Shown: in pieces, positions 8,582-18,058 of the stretch
Position numbering within the stretch: position 1 is the first letter of the stretch
Layout of the letters: each line of letters opens with the position of its first letter
Made by a program: the position numbers and the translations under genes
Notes under the pieces: model-generated
The model's input: the letters and a program-made list of their open reading frames with translations, nothing else
Database searches by the model: none
What the model was told of the DNA's origin: nothing
Source: JBEBVQ01 sp037190845
GTDB taxonomy: Bacteria > Bacteroidota > Bacteroidia > Chitinophagales > Chitinophagaceae
Length of the DNA: 64,000 nt
Direction: 5' to 3'
Assembly: GCA_037190845.1 (NCBI GenBank)
Contig: JBBCJI010000022.1
Span: 30,100-94,099, forward strand

Positions 8582-8946
8582 TTGTGGGTATTAATTTCCA
8601 CGTTTTTTTATAGCGGAGCTATTTATCCGATACCACTACGTAAGAAAAGGGTGATTTTTCAATGTGTAAGAGGCTTGTTTTTTGTGTGTTCGTTGCCTCT
8701 GGAATATTGATGGGTAATGTGTCAGATGGTTATTGGAAAAGAAGTGGAGGTCGGCATACTTTTTATCAGTAATACAGGGAGAAGCATACCTGATAATCCG
8801 GAGTGCAAATGGGGGAAACAAAAGCACGAATTATTATCCGGTCATGAATTTTCAGTTGTGTGTGATGAATGGAAAAGCCTTGCGTTTGCGGGGCTTTTCC
8901 GTTTTGTGTACGAGGATGGAAGATTTAGGAGGAGGGTAGGTGCTTC
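8582..8946. other. Convergent intergenic region without a gene
   Basis: These 365 bp lie between two genes that end facing each other. Overlapping reading frames on both strands have no ribosome site, signal or recognisable motif, and I regard them as noise. The only structure I see is the hairpin at 8871-8900. Confidence 0.6.
8871..8900. terminator. Hairpin near the end of the module 1 regulator
   Basis: GGAAAAGCC (8871-8879) pairs perfectly with GGCTTTTCC (8892-8900) around a 12-base loop. On the plus strand it is followed by GTTTTGTG; on the minus strand it lies 46 bp after the regulator stop codon. It could act for either converging transcript. Confidence 0.5.
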
Positions 8947-9585
8947 TTATATCTGTAGAAGATTCAGCTCGATGGCTTTCTGGATCAGCGCAGAGGTCTT
9001 TTTTACATCCAACTTGGAGAGTATGCTTTCCCGGTGGTGGTCTACGGTGCGTTTGCTGATAAAGAGCTTCTCTGCAATTTCGTTACTGGTCAGATTGGCG
9101 GCAATAAGTTGCAGTATTTCTTTCTCTCTTTTGGTAAGTAGCCGTCCCAGTTCCTTTTGCCTTTTTACGATTACGGCATCTTCCTGCACCAGTTTCGTAA
9201 CAGTTTCATCCAGATAAGTGCCACCGTCGTATACCATTTTTATAGCGTCAGTAAGTACTTCCCGGGAAACATGTTTTAGCAGATAACCTTCCACATTGTG
9301 CTGTAGCATGCTTTTGATGTAAAAGATCGTATCGAAGCTGGTCAGGGCAATTATTTTTACACCGGGATACTGCTTTTTGATGATTGCCGCCAGTTCGTCG
9401 CCCTGCTTGTCAGGCATCTGGATGTCGAGCAGCAATATGTCGGGCAGGATGAATTTTAACCCTTCCAGTAATGTCGCTCCATTCGGATAGGTAGCAACCA
9501 CTTCCATTTCAGCACTATAGCGCAGCATATTGGCTACTCCTTCTGCTATCAGTCCGTGGTCATCTGCTATAGAAATTTTGATCAT
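8947..9585 (-). CDS. NarL/LuxR-family response regulator (module 1)
   Basis: A 212-residue DNA-binding response regulator. I start at 9585 (MIKISIADDHGLIAEG), the standard receiver N-terminus; the longer frame to 9699 only reads through a repeat hairpin. The receiver has the acidic pair DD near residue 8, the phospho-Asp in DILLLDIQMPDK near residue 57, and the switch Lys in YLLKHV near 106. The C-terminal LuxR-type helix-turn-helix reads LTKREKEILQLIAANLTSNE, then KLFISKRTVDHHRESILSKL. The partner is the kinase just upstream (9715-11655), separated by about 130 bp holding a hairpin. The likely targets, by position only, include the divergent propeller genes at 11922 and 14093. Confidence 0.93.
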   Translation of the reverse strand: MIKISIADDHGLIAEGVANMLRYSAEMEVVATYPNGATLLEGLKFILPDILLLDIQMPDKQGDELAAIIKKQYPGVKIIALTSFDTIFYIKSMLQHNVEGYLLKHVSREVLTDAIKMVYDGGTYLDETVTKLVQEDAVIVKRQKELGRLLTKREKEILQLIAANLTSNEIAEKLFISKRTVDHHRESILSKLDVKKTSALIQKAIELNLLQI

Positions 9586-9631
9586 GTTGATAAAAATAGT
9601 TAAATCGGGAAATATAGTGTGTGATGGATCC

Positions 9632-9704
9632 GATGTGACAGATGTGTTAGATGTGAGGGATGTGTTTATTACATTTCCCACATCTAACACATCTGTCACA
9701 TTTC
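9632..9704. repeat. 9-nt-periodic hairpin inside the module 1 operon
   Basis: The left arm is made of GATGTGNNN units with a 9-base period. It matches the reverse complement of 9671-9704, including a perfect block of about 23 bases. It lies between the kinase stop (9715) and the regulator start (9585), so any termination or processing here would alter the kinase-to-regulator ratio. Its period of three codons creates a spurious open frame on both strands. Confidence 0.75.
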
Positions 9705-9714
9705 CTATGAATTT

Positions 9715-11655
9715 TCAAATTGAATGATCGGTCTGTATTTCAATATACATAGATGTTCCTTTGCCCGGTTCCGAATCAATGGATAATTTCCCTTTTATCA
9801 CGAGGAGCCGGTTGCGGATATGTAATAAACCTCTGCCGTCCATCATACCATTTCCTTCCATCCCGATTCCGTTATCTTCTACTGTAAGGCTGACGATATC
9901 TTTGCCGAAATGGATTTGTACCATGGCCTGGGTTGCACGTGCGTGTTTCAGTACATTCTGTATCAGTTCCTGCGTAATGCGGTAGAGTGACAACTGGAGG
10001 TCTTTGGATAAATACTCAAAGTTGCCCTGTTCCTGTACGTCTATCTGAAGTCCGGTATCGCGTTCTATAAAGCTGCAATACTGCCGTATGGCTTCGGGCA
10101 GGCTGTGGCGCAGCAATACATCCGGCATGAGGGTATGCGCCGTTTTCCGGATTTCATTTCTCACTTCTTTGATGATACCGTCTATTTTCTTCAGGGAATC
10201 ATTTTGTATCCAGTTTTCATCTTCATTTTTAATGGTATCAAGGCTGTAGGATGCAGCAGAGAGCATGCCGCCGATATGGTCGTGTAGCTCTACAGCTATA
10301 CGGTTCCGCTCTTTTTCTTCTCCTTCCATGGTGGCCCGCAATTCATCAATTTCTTTCTGTTGCCGCATGAAGCGCATCTTTCTTTTCGAGCTGCGGTAAA
10401 GGCTATATAATAAACCAGACAGGCTTAATCCGGCAATAAGTCCGCCACCGATGACCGCGATCCAGATATTCCGGCTGCGGACTTTGTTTTGCTGGAGCAA
10501 TAACTGGTTTTCCTTCAGCGCTATTTCTTTTTCTTTTTCGGAAAGCTGGAATTGTTTTTCCCAGTAGTCCACTGCCTGGGCCCGCTGTCTGATGTGCATG
10601 CTGTCTGCAAGGATATGATACCTGTACAGCATGTCATAGGCTTTGTCCGCATTTCCTGATTTGTGGTAGATATTCGCCATTAACGCATATAGCGCCACTT
10701 CTTCCAGGCGGCCGGGCAGTTCCTGTGAAGTCAGTTTCATAGCGAGATCGCCGTATTTCATCGCCATCGGATAATCCCCGCTCTGCAAATAGGCACGGCT
10801 TAGCCCCTGGTATACGTACAGCGCGCCTGATGCAGCACCGGAATCTATCAGGCTGACTGCATTCTGAGCGTGCGCTTCTGCTTGTGCTTTCTGTTTTTTG
10901 GCGAGATAATATTTTACCAATACCAGAGAGGCCGACCTTTCATACTTTGGATGGCCGGTCTCTTTAGCTTTTTTATAAACTTCGTCTGCCCAGATGAAGG
11001 CGCTGTCCATGTCGTTGCGCCATGAATAGATATAGGCCAGGTTAATGTACGAAGTCAGCAGATCCGGGTTCAGCCGTGGATTCATACGTATAGCCTTCTG
11101 TATATAGGGATATGCTTTTTCATAATCCTGGTTGTCTATCAGTACGGAGCCTATATAATTGTTCGTATGGACGATAACGGATGTATCTCCTAACTGTTCC
11201 ACGAGGGGGATATTCTTCTGTAGTACCATGATTGCAGAATCGCTGTGCCCGGAAATTTTAAACACCAGGAACCTGCCGTGATTCCATCTGATCATTAATC
11301 GGGTCCGTTGTGGTGATCTTACACAGTACGGGTAAGCCCGGAAGAGATAGCGGGTTGCGGCAGGTATATCATTCTTTAAGGCATAACAGGTTGCTATGTT
11401 GATGAGCGCTGTGGCAGTACCTTCGTTATGATGAAGCTGTTCGTATAGCTGCCGGGCTTCCTGTAAAAGGAGCAGGGCGCTGTCGGTATTGCTGTCCATC
11501 AGTTTCATACCCGTGGAAACCAGCTGATGCGCCCGGGACGAATCAGACAGCAAGATGCGCATATGCTCTTCTGCACCGGATAAAAATTTTCTTTGTGCGG
11601 CAGCGGGGAGGTACAGGACCACCAGCAGAAGTAATAAGGAGCCTGTTGTCTTCAA
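9715..11655 (-). CDS. TPR-containing sensor histidine kinase (module 1)
   Basis: A membrane histidine kinase of the HisKA_3/NarX type. I propose a TTG start at 11655 (KTTGSLLLLLVVLYLPAAAQ), which gives a clean signal peptide and 646 residues; an upstream TTG at 11688 is possible and there is no suitable ATG. An extracytoplasmic region of TPR-like helices (about 40-370) is followed by a coiled stretch, a membrane helix (IWIAVIGGGLIAGLSLSGLL) and the kinase core. The H box is EEKERNRIAVELHDHIGG (His near 457). The N box is TQELIQNVLKHARAT, G1 is VEDNGIGM, and G2 lies around GRGLLHIRNR. All catalytic motifs are intact, unlike the module 4 kinases. It probably phosphorylates the regulator at 8947-9585. 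Confidence 0.92.
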   Translation of the reverse strand: MKTTGSLLLLLVVLYLPAAAQRKFLSGAEEHMRILLSDSSRAHQLVSTGMKLMDSNTDSALLLLQEARQLYEQLHHNEGTATALINIATCYALKNDIPAATRYLFRAYPYCVRSPQRTRLMIRWNHGRFLVFKISGHSDSAIMVLQKNIPLVEQLGDTSVIVHTNNYIGSVLIDNQDYEKAYPYIQKAIRMNPRLNPDLLTSYINLAYIYSWRNDMDSAFIWADEVYKKAKETGHPKYERSASLVLVKYYLAKKQKAQAEAHAQNAVSLIDSGAASGALYVYQGLSRAYLQSGDYPMAMKYGDLAMKLTSQELPGRLEEVALYALMANIYHKSGNADKAYDMLYRYHILADSMHIRQRAQAVDYWEKQFQLSEKEKEIALKENQLLLQQNKVRSRNIWIAVIGGGLIAGLSLSGLLYSLYRSSKRKMRFMRQQKEIDELRATMEGEEKERNRIAVELHDHIGGMLSAASYSLDTIKNEDENWIQNDSLKKIDGIIKEVRNEIRKTAHTLMPDVLLRHSLPEAIRQYCSFIERDTGLQIDVQEQGNFEYLSKDLQLSLYRITQELIQNVLKHARATQAMVQIHFGKDIVSLTVEDNGIGMEGNGMMDGRGLLHIRNRLLVIKGKLSIDSEPGKGTSMYIEIQTDHSI

Positions 11656-11921
11656 TTCGAAAAGCTGATGTAAGCAAATATAGAACAATAATATTTCGTC
11701 AACGGATGCGGCTGCATTACAGGGCTGCCGGCAGCTTCCGGGTTTTTAAAAACGGGAATTTCCGGTGATTCCTTTTTTTGTAAAACAGCCGAAACCCTAT
11801 GTAAATAAGCGATATAGCGATGCGTTTATTGTCAGGGATTTGTAAAAGCAGAAAATGGGCATTTTGTGCCTATATTTTTCTGCTCTTTTATTGCTCATTT
11901 TGTTTCACAAAAATAAAAAAC

Positions 11922-14063
11922 ATGGAGTATTTTAATTTACAATTAAATGATTTTCGGGTATGCTTCAGTCAGATATCCTGTTCTGTATTGAGAAAGGCGT
12001 GCATTATACTTATCTGTAGCATCCCGAATTTGGGGATCTTATATGCCCAGAATGTCAGTTATGGATGGGCGATGAACATGGGCGGTAATACAGCCGATAA
12101 TGGTAAGGCGGTAGCCCGGGATGGTAATGGTAATGTATATGTGACAGGTATTTTTACCGGCACGGCAGATTTCAATTCAGGTGGCGCCGGTGGTACGCTT
12201 ACTGCTGCAGGGAATGAAGATGTTTTTTTGGCGAAGTATGATCGTAATGGTGATTATCTCTGGGCTAAACGTATGGGGGGGAACAGCAGCGACCAGGTTT
12301 TTGCAGTAGCGGCAGATAATACCGGGAATGTGTATATAACAGGTTCCTTTACCGGTACGGCAGATTTCAATCCCGGTGGCACCGGCGGCGGGCTTACTGC
12401 CTCAGGGAATGAAGACGTGTTTTTGGCCGGGTATGCTCCTGACGGCAGCTTTCTTTGGGCTAAACGTATGGGTGGCAGTGATCCGGATAAGGGTTTGGGG
12501 GTAGCTCTGGATGGTACCGGTAATATATATGTGACAGGGAGCTTTCAGGGAACGGCAGACTTTAATCCTGGCGGCACCGGCGGTACGTTTACGACCCAGG
12601 GGGGAGAAGATGTGTTTTTGGCCAAGTATGCCTCCGGTGGTAGTTTCCTTTGGGCCAAAGGTATGGGAAGCAGCGGCGAGGATGACGGCCGGGCTGTAGC
12701 TGTGGATGGCTCCGGTAATGTGTATATAACGGGCAATTTCGGATACATTGCATTCGGAGGGGCGGCGGACTTTAACCCCGGTGGCGCCGGCGGTACGCTT
12801 ACCAGTGCAGACCTCATCTTTCCGGATATGTTCCTGGCCAAGTATGATGCCGGCGGTAATTACCTGTGGGCAAAAGGCATGGGCGGTGTGGAGTTCGAAT
12901 GGGGGAATGGAATTGCGGTGGACGCTGCCCGTAATGTATACGTGACAGGGAGCTATACAGGGGCGGCGGACTTTAACCCCGGTGGCAGCGGCGGTACGCT
13001 TCCTGCCGCAGGCCCTGAAGATTTATTCGTACTCAAGTGCGACTCAAGCGGTGATTACCTGTGGTGTAAAAACACCGGAAACAGTGGCTCTTTTGTCGCC
13101 GGGCGGTCGGTAGCTTTGGACGGGGCCGGTAATGTGTATGTGACGGGATTTTTTAACGGGCCGGCAGATTTTGATCCTGGTGCTGGTACGAATACACTCT
13201 CTCCGGCAGGAAGCTGGGATGTATTTGTGGCCAGCTACGCTCCAAACGGTGACCATGTGTGGGCCGAACGCATGGGCGGAAGCGGGGCAGACGAAGCGTA
13301 TGGAATAGTAGTGGACGGTACAAATAATGTGTATGTGACGGGGCTCTTTAACGGGTCGGTCAATTTTAACCCATGGGGCAGTGGTGGTACGCTTGCATCA
13401 GCAGGAGATGCGGATATATTTTTACTTAAACTCAGCCAAAGATGTGAAGTCTTTACTGACCTTACAGAATCGGCATGTGGCAGCTTTACGTTTAATGATA
13501 CCGTCTATACGGCTACCGGAATTTATACCGATACATTTACCAGTGTTCTTAGCTGTGACAGTATCGTTACCCTGGACTTAACCATTATCCCGGCTCCCGT
13601 TGCCACAGTCAGCAGAAATGGTGCTGTGCTGACAGCAGGCAGCGCAGACAGCTACCAATGGATCAACTGCGGGGATAATACGGCGATACCCGGCGCCGAT
13701 GATCAGGATTATACAGCATCAGCCAGTGGCAGCTACGCTGTTATTGTTACCGAAAACGGCTGCAGCGATACCTCGGAATGTGTGCTCGTGGAAGATGGCG
13801 CCGGCATCAACGCACCGGGCGCCGGTAATGTAGTGCGTTTATATCCTAATCCCGCAGACAGCAGGATTGTTATACAGACACAGCAGGCATTGAAGCATGC
13901 AACAATCCGGTTTGTAAACATGACAGGACAGTTGCTGACGGAGCAATTCGATCAGGAAGGCACGTTGTTTGTGCTGGATATAGAACAGTATCCGGATGGG
14001 ATTTACTTTTTGGAGATTAGCGAAGGCAGCCATACCGTGAGGATGAAAGTGATAAAAAGGTGA
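11922..14063 (+). CDS. Seven-bladed propeller surface protein with T9SS type A tail
   Basis: A predicted cell-surface or secreted protein of about 713 residues. Seven repeats of 60-70 residues each contain a version of GNVYVTGxFxGTADFNPG followed by DVFLAKYDxxGxYLWAKxMGG, as in SBBP-type beta-propellers. Then comes a Cys-containing domain (SACGSFTFNDTVYTATGIY ... SCDSI), a linker, and a T9SS type A tail (VRLYPNPADSR ... YPDGIYFLEI ... MKVIKR). The start is uncertain: I prefer the ATG at 11922, whose N-terminus contains CIILICSIPNLGILYAQ as signal peptide. An open frame extends to 11820 but adds an unlikely second hydrophobic segment. The gene diverges from the module 1 kinase and its stop overlaps the region preceding the next propeller gene. 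Function beyond surface display is unknown. Confidence 0.85.
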   Translation: MEYFNLQLNDFRVCFSQISCSVLRKACIILICSIPNLGILYAQNVSYGWAMNMGGNTADNGKAVARDGNGNVYVTGIFTGTADFNSGGAGGTLTAAGNEDVFLAKYDRNGDYLWAKRMGGNSSDQVFAVAADNTGNVYITGSFTGTADFNPGGTGGGLTASGNEDVFLAGYAPDGSFLWAKRMGGSDPDKGLGVALDGTGNIYVTGSFQGTADFNPGGTGGTFTTQGGEDVFLAKYASGGSFLWAKGMGSSGEDDGRAVAVDGSGNVYITGNFGYIAFGGAADFNPGGAGGTLTSADLIFPDMFLAKYDAGGNYLWAKGMGGVEFEWGNGIAVDAARNVYVTGSYTGAADFNPGGSGGTLPAAGPEDLFVLKCDSSGDYLWCKNTGNSGSFVAGRSVALDGAGNVYVTGFFNGPADFDPGAGTNTLSPAGSWDVFVASYAPNGDHVWAERMGGSGADEAYGIVVDGTNNVYVTGLFNGSVNFNPWGSGGTLASAGDADIFLLKLSQRCEVFTDLTESACGSFTFNDTVYTATGIYTDTFTSVLSCDSIVTLDLTIIPAPVATVSRNGAVLTAGSADSYQWINCGDNTAIPGADDQDYTASASGSYAVIVTENGCSDTSECVLVEDGAGINAPGAGNVVRLYPNPADSRIVIQTQQALKHATIRFVNMTGQLLTEQFDQEGTLFVLDIEQYPDGIYFLEISEGSHTVRMKVIKR

Positions 14064-14092
14064 GTAGCGGGACCGGCATAAAACATGAAAAA

Positions 14093-16213
14093 ATGAAGAA
14101 AAAGCAATCATGCAGCATAAAGACTCTTTTCGCAGCTTTGTGTATGACCGGAGGCGGTATATTGTCAAACGCCCAAAGTCTCAATTACGAATGGGGCATA
14201 AGCGCCGGCGGTATTGACCTTGATCTTTGCGGCGGGCCTAACAGTATTGCCGTAGACAGGGCCGGAAATGTATATGTAACAGGAACATTTGGCTGGCTGT
14301 CCTTCGGAGCACCTGCTGATTTTAACCCCGGTACCGGTACCGCCATTCTTAATAATGCCGGAGGCCCGGATGCTTTTTTAGCCAAGTATGATGCAAACGG
14401 ACAGTATCTATGGGCCTTCAGCATAGGCAGCAGCGGGGAAGACAGGGGGTATGGAGTAGCCGTAGATGATACCGGGAATGTGTATATCACCGGCACCTTT
14501 GGAGGAACAGCAGACTTTAATCCCGGAGCGGGTACCGCTATGCTTACTCCCGCTTCTCCTTCCGGACAAAATGCGTATGTTGCCAAGTATGATCCCAGCG
14601 GCAACTACCTGTGGGCAGGAAGTATTGGCGGCAGCACGGGCTTTAATCATGGCAAGGGGATAGTGCTGGATACTGCCGGTAATGTGTACGTTACGGGATA
14701 CTTTAATTATACCTCAGACTTCGACATGGGAACCGATACGGCTTTTCTTGCTGCTACAGGATCATTTAACGCTACTGATGTGTATTTAGCCAGGTATGAT
14801 GCAGGCGGCAATTATGTATGGGCTAAAAGCATGGGCGGGCATGATGATGAATGGAGCTCTGACATCACGGTGGATGCTGCCGGTAATGTATATATCACAG
14901 GCATGTTCGGAAGGCTTAACGGTCATCCCGCCGATTTTGATCCGGGAACCGGTGTGGCTATGCTGATTTCTGCAGGGATAGCTGATGGCTTTTTAGCCAG
15001 GTATGATGCAAACGGAAATTATGTATGGGCCAAAAGTATAGGAGGAACCGGATTTGACGAGGTCTATGGAATTGCCGTGGATAATAATAGTAATGTGTAC
15101 GTGACAGGATATTTCGTAGGAACTGCAGATTTTAATCCGGGAGGCAGCCCGGCGGCTACACTCACTTCTCTTGGGCTTAATGATGCATTTATAGCCAGGT
15201 ACGACGCTGGTGGTAATTATGTTTGGGCAGGTCGGCTGGGAAGAGGCCAGCAAGATCAGGGAGTGGGTGTAGATGTAGACGCTGCAGGTAATGTATATGT
15301 TACGGGATGGTTTAATGGTACTGTAGACTTTGACTTCGGCCAGGGTACCGCAACACTTGCAGCGGCGGGAGACCAGGATGCGTTTATTGCAAAGTATGAT
15401 TCCGGTGGCAGTTATTTATGGGCCGGCCGGCTGGGCGGAGACGCTATAGATAATGGTACTGCTATAGCCGTAGACATAGCCGGAAACGTATACCTGGCCT
15501 CAAGCTTTGAGCTGACAGGGGATTTTGACCCCGGCCCTGACACAGCTACGCTTACCGCTGCAGGAATACAGGATGTATATATAGTGAAATTAAGCTGTGG
15601 GGATACTACCTCTGCTTATCTTTCTGTAACGGAATGCCGGGGGAGCTATACCTTAAACGGAACAGTATATACTGCCAGCGGCATTTATACACAGGTATTA
15701 CCTAATGCCTCCGGTTGTGACAGCACAATTACGCTTGATCTGACATTTGCCAGTCCTGAACAACCTGTTATTACGGTTGACCAATATGTGCTGGGGGTAG
15801 CTGGTACTTATGCTGGTTACCAGTGGATCAAAAACGGTACGGATATTGACGGGGCTACCAACGCTACCCATATCGTTACCGAAAATGCGGATTACCAGGT
15901 AAGGGTTACCAACGACGAAGGTTGTGAAGAGACTTCGGCTGTTTATGCCGTTAATAATGTAGGTATAGATGATGATGTAAACGGAAGACAGATCAGTATC
16001 TATCCCAACCCGGTCGGTGAAATGATCCATATTAACAGCCCGGTGCCTGTAGATGTCGCTTTAACGGGTGCAGACGGAAGGATGGTGCTGCATGCTGAAC
16101 ATGCAAAACAGATTTCAGTAAGACACCTTCCGGATGGTATCTACTTTCTGCGCGTATCGGATCGGGAAGGCAGACTGATCAAGGTAGAGAAGCTGGTGAA
16201 AGCGACCCGGTAA
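14093..16213 (+). CDS. Seven-bladed propeller surface protein with T9SS type A tail (second of tandem pair)
   Basis: A paralogue of the preceding gene, about 706 residues from the ATG at 14093 (MKKKQSCSIKTLFAALCMTG, signal peptide ending ILSNAQ). A GTG at 14060 overlapping the previous stop is also in frame but adds no signal-like sequence. It again has seven propeller repeats (GNVYITGTFGGTADFNPG and relatives), one Cys-framed domain (TECRGSYTLNGTVYTASGIY ... GCDSTITL), an Ig-like stretch and a type A tail (ISIYPNPVGEM ... LPDGIYFLRVSD ... VEKLVKATR). It is probably co-transcribed with 11922-14063, 29 bp away, and a GC-rich hairpin follows at 16237. The C-terminal cassette closely resembles those of the 40599 and 46591 products. 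Confidence 0.88.
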   Translation: MKKKQSCSIKTLFAALCMTGGGILSNAQSLNYEWGISAGGIDLDLCGGPNSIAVDRAGNVYVTGTFGWLSFGAPADFNPGTGTAILNNAGGPDAFLAKYDANGQYLWAFSIGSSGEDRGYGVAVDDTGNVYITGTFGGTADFNPGAGTAMLTPASPSGQNAYVAKYDPSGNYLWAGSIGGSTGFNHGKGIVLDTAGNVYVTGYFNYTSDFDMGTDTAFLAATGSFNATDVYLARYDAGGNYVWAKSMGGHDDEWSSDITVDAAGNVYITGMFGRLNGHPADFDPGTGVAMLISAGIADGFLARYDANGNYVWAKSIGGTGFDEVYGIAVDNNSNVYVTGYFVGTADFNPGGSPAATLTSLGLNDAFIARYDAGGNYVWAGRLGRGQQDQGVGVDVDAAGNVYVTGWFNGTVDFDFGQGTATLAAAGDQDAFIAKYDSGGSYLWAGRLGGDAIDNGTAIAVDIAGNVYLASSFELTGDFDPGPDTATLTAAGIQDVYIVKLSCGDTTSAYLSVTECRGSYTLNGTVYTASGIYTQVLPNASGCDSTITLDLTFASPEQPVITVDQYVLGVAGTYAGYQWIKNGTDIDGATNATHIVTENADYQVRVTNDEGCEETSAVYAVNNVGIDDDVNGRQISIYPNPVGEMIHINSPVPVDVALTGADGRMVLHAEHAKQISVRHLPDGIYFLRVSDREGRLIKVEKLVKATR

Positions 16214-16236
16214 ACATCTTTTACTGTTTCCATTTG

Positions 16237-16267
16237 CTGCCGGTGCAGGAGGAACCCTGCCCGGCAG
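16237..16267. terminator. GC-rich hairpin after the tandem propeller genes
   Basis: CTGCCGG (16237-16243) pairs with 16261-16267, and GCAGG with CCTGC inside it. The preceding bases (TTTACTGTTTCCAT) and the stem closely match those after the propeller gene ending at 43613, so the two 3' ends appear to share ancestry. Confidence 0.6.
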
Positions 16268-16469
16268 TAGTGTATATGGGCAATGATACATTTTATTGTA
16301 TACACAGCTAATAGCCGAGCTGTGCTTCTGAATGATCAAAACGGGAGAAGTGAATCATACCGTGGCAATGTGACGCTATTAAGATAATACCACCCCCCTG
16401 GGGTAAACTCTTGCGCATCAGTGCCGGTAAGAAATTCCTCCTCCCGTATTTCGTTATTGCCCTCCTCTC

Positions 16470-17798
16470 TTACAGGTCATTAGTATGGGTTTCACGTACG
16501 AAGAATGGTATGGCTTTCTGTTTTTCTTCCGCTCTGCGGTGCCATGCATCCACGATCTTTTGCTGATCCACTACCCGTTCCAGTGCGATGATATACGCTG
16601 CCGTACGTAATGATACCTTGTACTTGTCTGCATATTTGAAGATGTCTTCCAGATTACGTGTCATGATCTGTTCCAGCCGTGCTTGTACCTGTGCGGGTTG
16701 CCATATTTCATGCAGATTGTTCTGCAGCCATTCAAGGTAAGAGATAATTGCGCCTCCGGCATTTGCGTATATGTCTGGTATAATCATTGTGCCTCCGGCT
16801 TGCAGTAGTTTGTCGGCCTCAGGAGTTAAGGGGCTGTTCGCGCCTTCTACAATGATCCTTGCTTTGATTGTGTCTGCGTTTAGCCCCGTGATTGTATGTT
16901 CGCGTGCAGCCGGAATTAATATATCCACATCAAGTGTGAGCAGATCTTCTCTTGCTATAGGTGTTGCGTGCGGGTAGCCTTTTATCGAGCCGTTGTTGTA
17001 CTGACTGTATGCTATCAGGTTGCGGATGTCAATGCCATAAGGGCTATAATAAGCGGTATCTATATCGCTTACCGCCAATATATTGAAATTGCTGTCGTAA
17101 AGTGACAGTGCAGTGTGAAGCCCTACATTGCCGAATCCCTGGATGGCCACTGTTGTATTTCCGGGTGAAAGTCCTTGTCTTTTTGCTGTCAGCAGTGTAG
17201 CGGCGCTTACTCCGTTGCCCGTAGCCCTGATCCTGCCGGGCGCTTTGTCTGAAATAAGGCGTTTCCCGGTGACGATTGCAGAGATACTTTTGCCATGAAT
17301 TATTGAAAATTCATCCAGTAACCAGTCTAACATATCGCGCTCCGGACGTCTTTGATCCCGTGTGAATACATCATTCAATGCCTGGATATAGGATTGGGTA
17401 AGCCGTTCGCGTTCGTTGTCGGATAGATTTGCAGGGTCGCTGATGATACCTCCCCGTGCGCCGCCAAAAGGTATACCCGCAAGAGCCGATTTCCAGTTCA
17501 TCCCTGCCGCCTGGGCTTTTATGATATGCAGGTTCAGGTCGGGGCCGTATACAATACCGCCTCTTGCCGGACCTGCAAGAGTGCTGTGTATCACGTAAAA
17601 GCCTTCAAAGTTCCGCGTTTTACCATTGTCGAGCACTACGGGAAAGTTAAGCAGCAGTATCTGCTTTTCCGGCGTCGCCAGCTTTTTCTGTTGCTTTTCG
17701 CTGATGCCGAGTATGTTTGCGGCAGCATGAAAATGGGTCAGTATAGCATTATAAGAGCTATACTTTGTGGTCGTGGTGTTTTTTTTGATCAGTGTCAT
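16470..17798 (-). CDS. Glu/Leu/Phe/Val dehydrogenase-like protein with altered active-site lysines
   Basis: A 442-residue member of the glutamate dehydrogenase superfamily, started at 17798 (MTLIKKNTTTTKYSS); the longer frame upstream is probably not translated. The dimerization/substrate domain (about 45-175) and the Rossmann domain (AIQGFGNVGLHTA near 240, EGANSPLTPEAD and PDIYANAGGAIISYLEW later) are easily recognised. The substrate motif reads GPARGG (Arg79) and the catalytic loop reads PFGGARGGI (Arg115), where active hexameric GDHs have lysine in both places; the middle lysine (NWKSAL, Lys103) is kept. The segment that normally reads PAPD is replaced by FTRDQRRPERD, so the catalytic Asp is uncertain (Asp148 at best). 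It may be a divergent enzyme or a non-catalytic paralogue. Nothing nearby suggests a pathway. Confidence 0.8.
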   Translation of the reverse strand: MTLIKKNTTTTKYSSYNAILTHFHAAANILGISEKQQKKLATPEKQILLLNFPVVLDNGKTRNFEGFYVIHSTLAGPARGGIVYGPDLNLHIIKAQAAGMNWKSALAGIPFGGARGGIISDPANLSDNERERLTQSYIQALNDVFTRDQRRPERDMLDWLLDEFSIIHGKSISAIVTGKRLISDKAPGRIRATGNGVSAATLLTAKRQGLSPGNTTVAIQGFGNVGLHTALSLYDSNFNILAVSDIDTAYYSPYGIDIRNLIAYSQYNNGSIKGYPHATPIAREDLLTLDVDILIPAAREHTITGLNADTIKARIIVEGANSPLTPEADKLLQAGGTMIIPDIYANAGGAIISYLEWLQNNLHEIWQPAQVQARLEQIMTRNLEDIFKYADKYKVSLRTAAYIIALERVVDQQKIVDAWHRRAEEKQKAIPFFVRETHTNDL

Positions 17799-17897
17799 CT
17801 TTTTGTTTTTATTAGAATGATATACCGGTCGTATAATAATTTCAAGGTTGGCCGCCTTGCCGGTACGGAATACGGCGGCCTGCCCGGCGGAAGATAA

Positions 17898-17928
17898 AAG
17901 CCCCCTCTGCACAAGGCGGAAGGGGCTT
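17898..17928 (-). terminator. Terminator-like hairpin downstream of the tRNA-like gene
   Basis: AAGCCCC (17898-17904) pairs with GGGGCTT (17922-17928). On the minus strand the stem is followed by TTTTATCTT, the expected run of T, so it would stop transcripts coming from the tRNA-like gene or the hydroxylase upstream. Confidence 0.55.
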
Positions 17929-18058
17929 CAGGGTCGGCTACGACTCCTTGTTCCAGCGTATCAACATGCTATCCGCCTGCATGGATGCTGGTATGCGCGA
18001 CAACAACAACATTTCCGGTTTTTCATAGCTGTATGATTATAAAAATGGTGAACAGAAG

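Noticed and set aside
8717..9217. Plus-strand open frame of 166 codons
   Set aside because: It mostly overlaps the regulator gene on the other strand and has no coding-like motif.
9586..9699. N-terminal extension of the module 1 regulator
   Set aside because: The extra residues are a translation of the repeat hairpin; the receiver domain starts at 9585.
9715..11655. Checked whether the module 1 kinase is also degenerate
   Set aside because: H box ELHDHIGG, N box ELIQNVLKHA and G1 VEDNGIG are all intact, so the split-kinase idea is confined to module 4.
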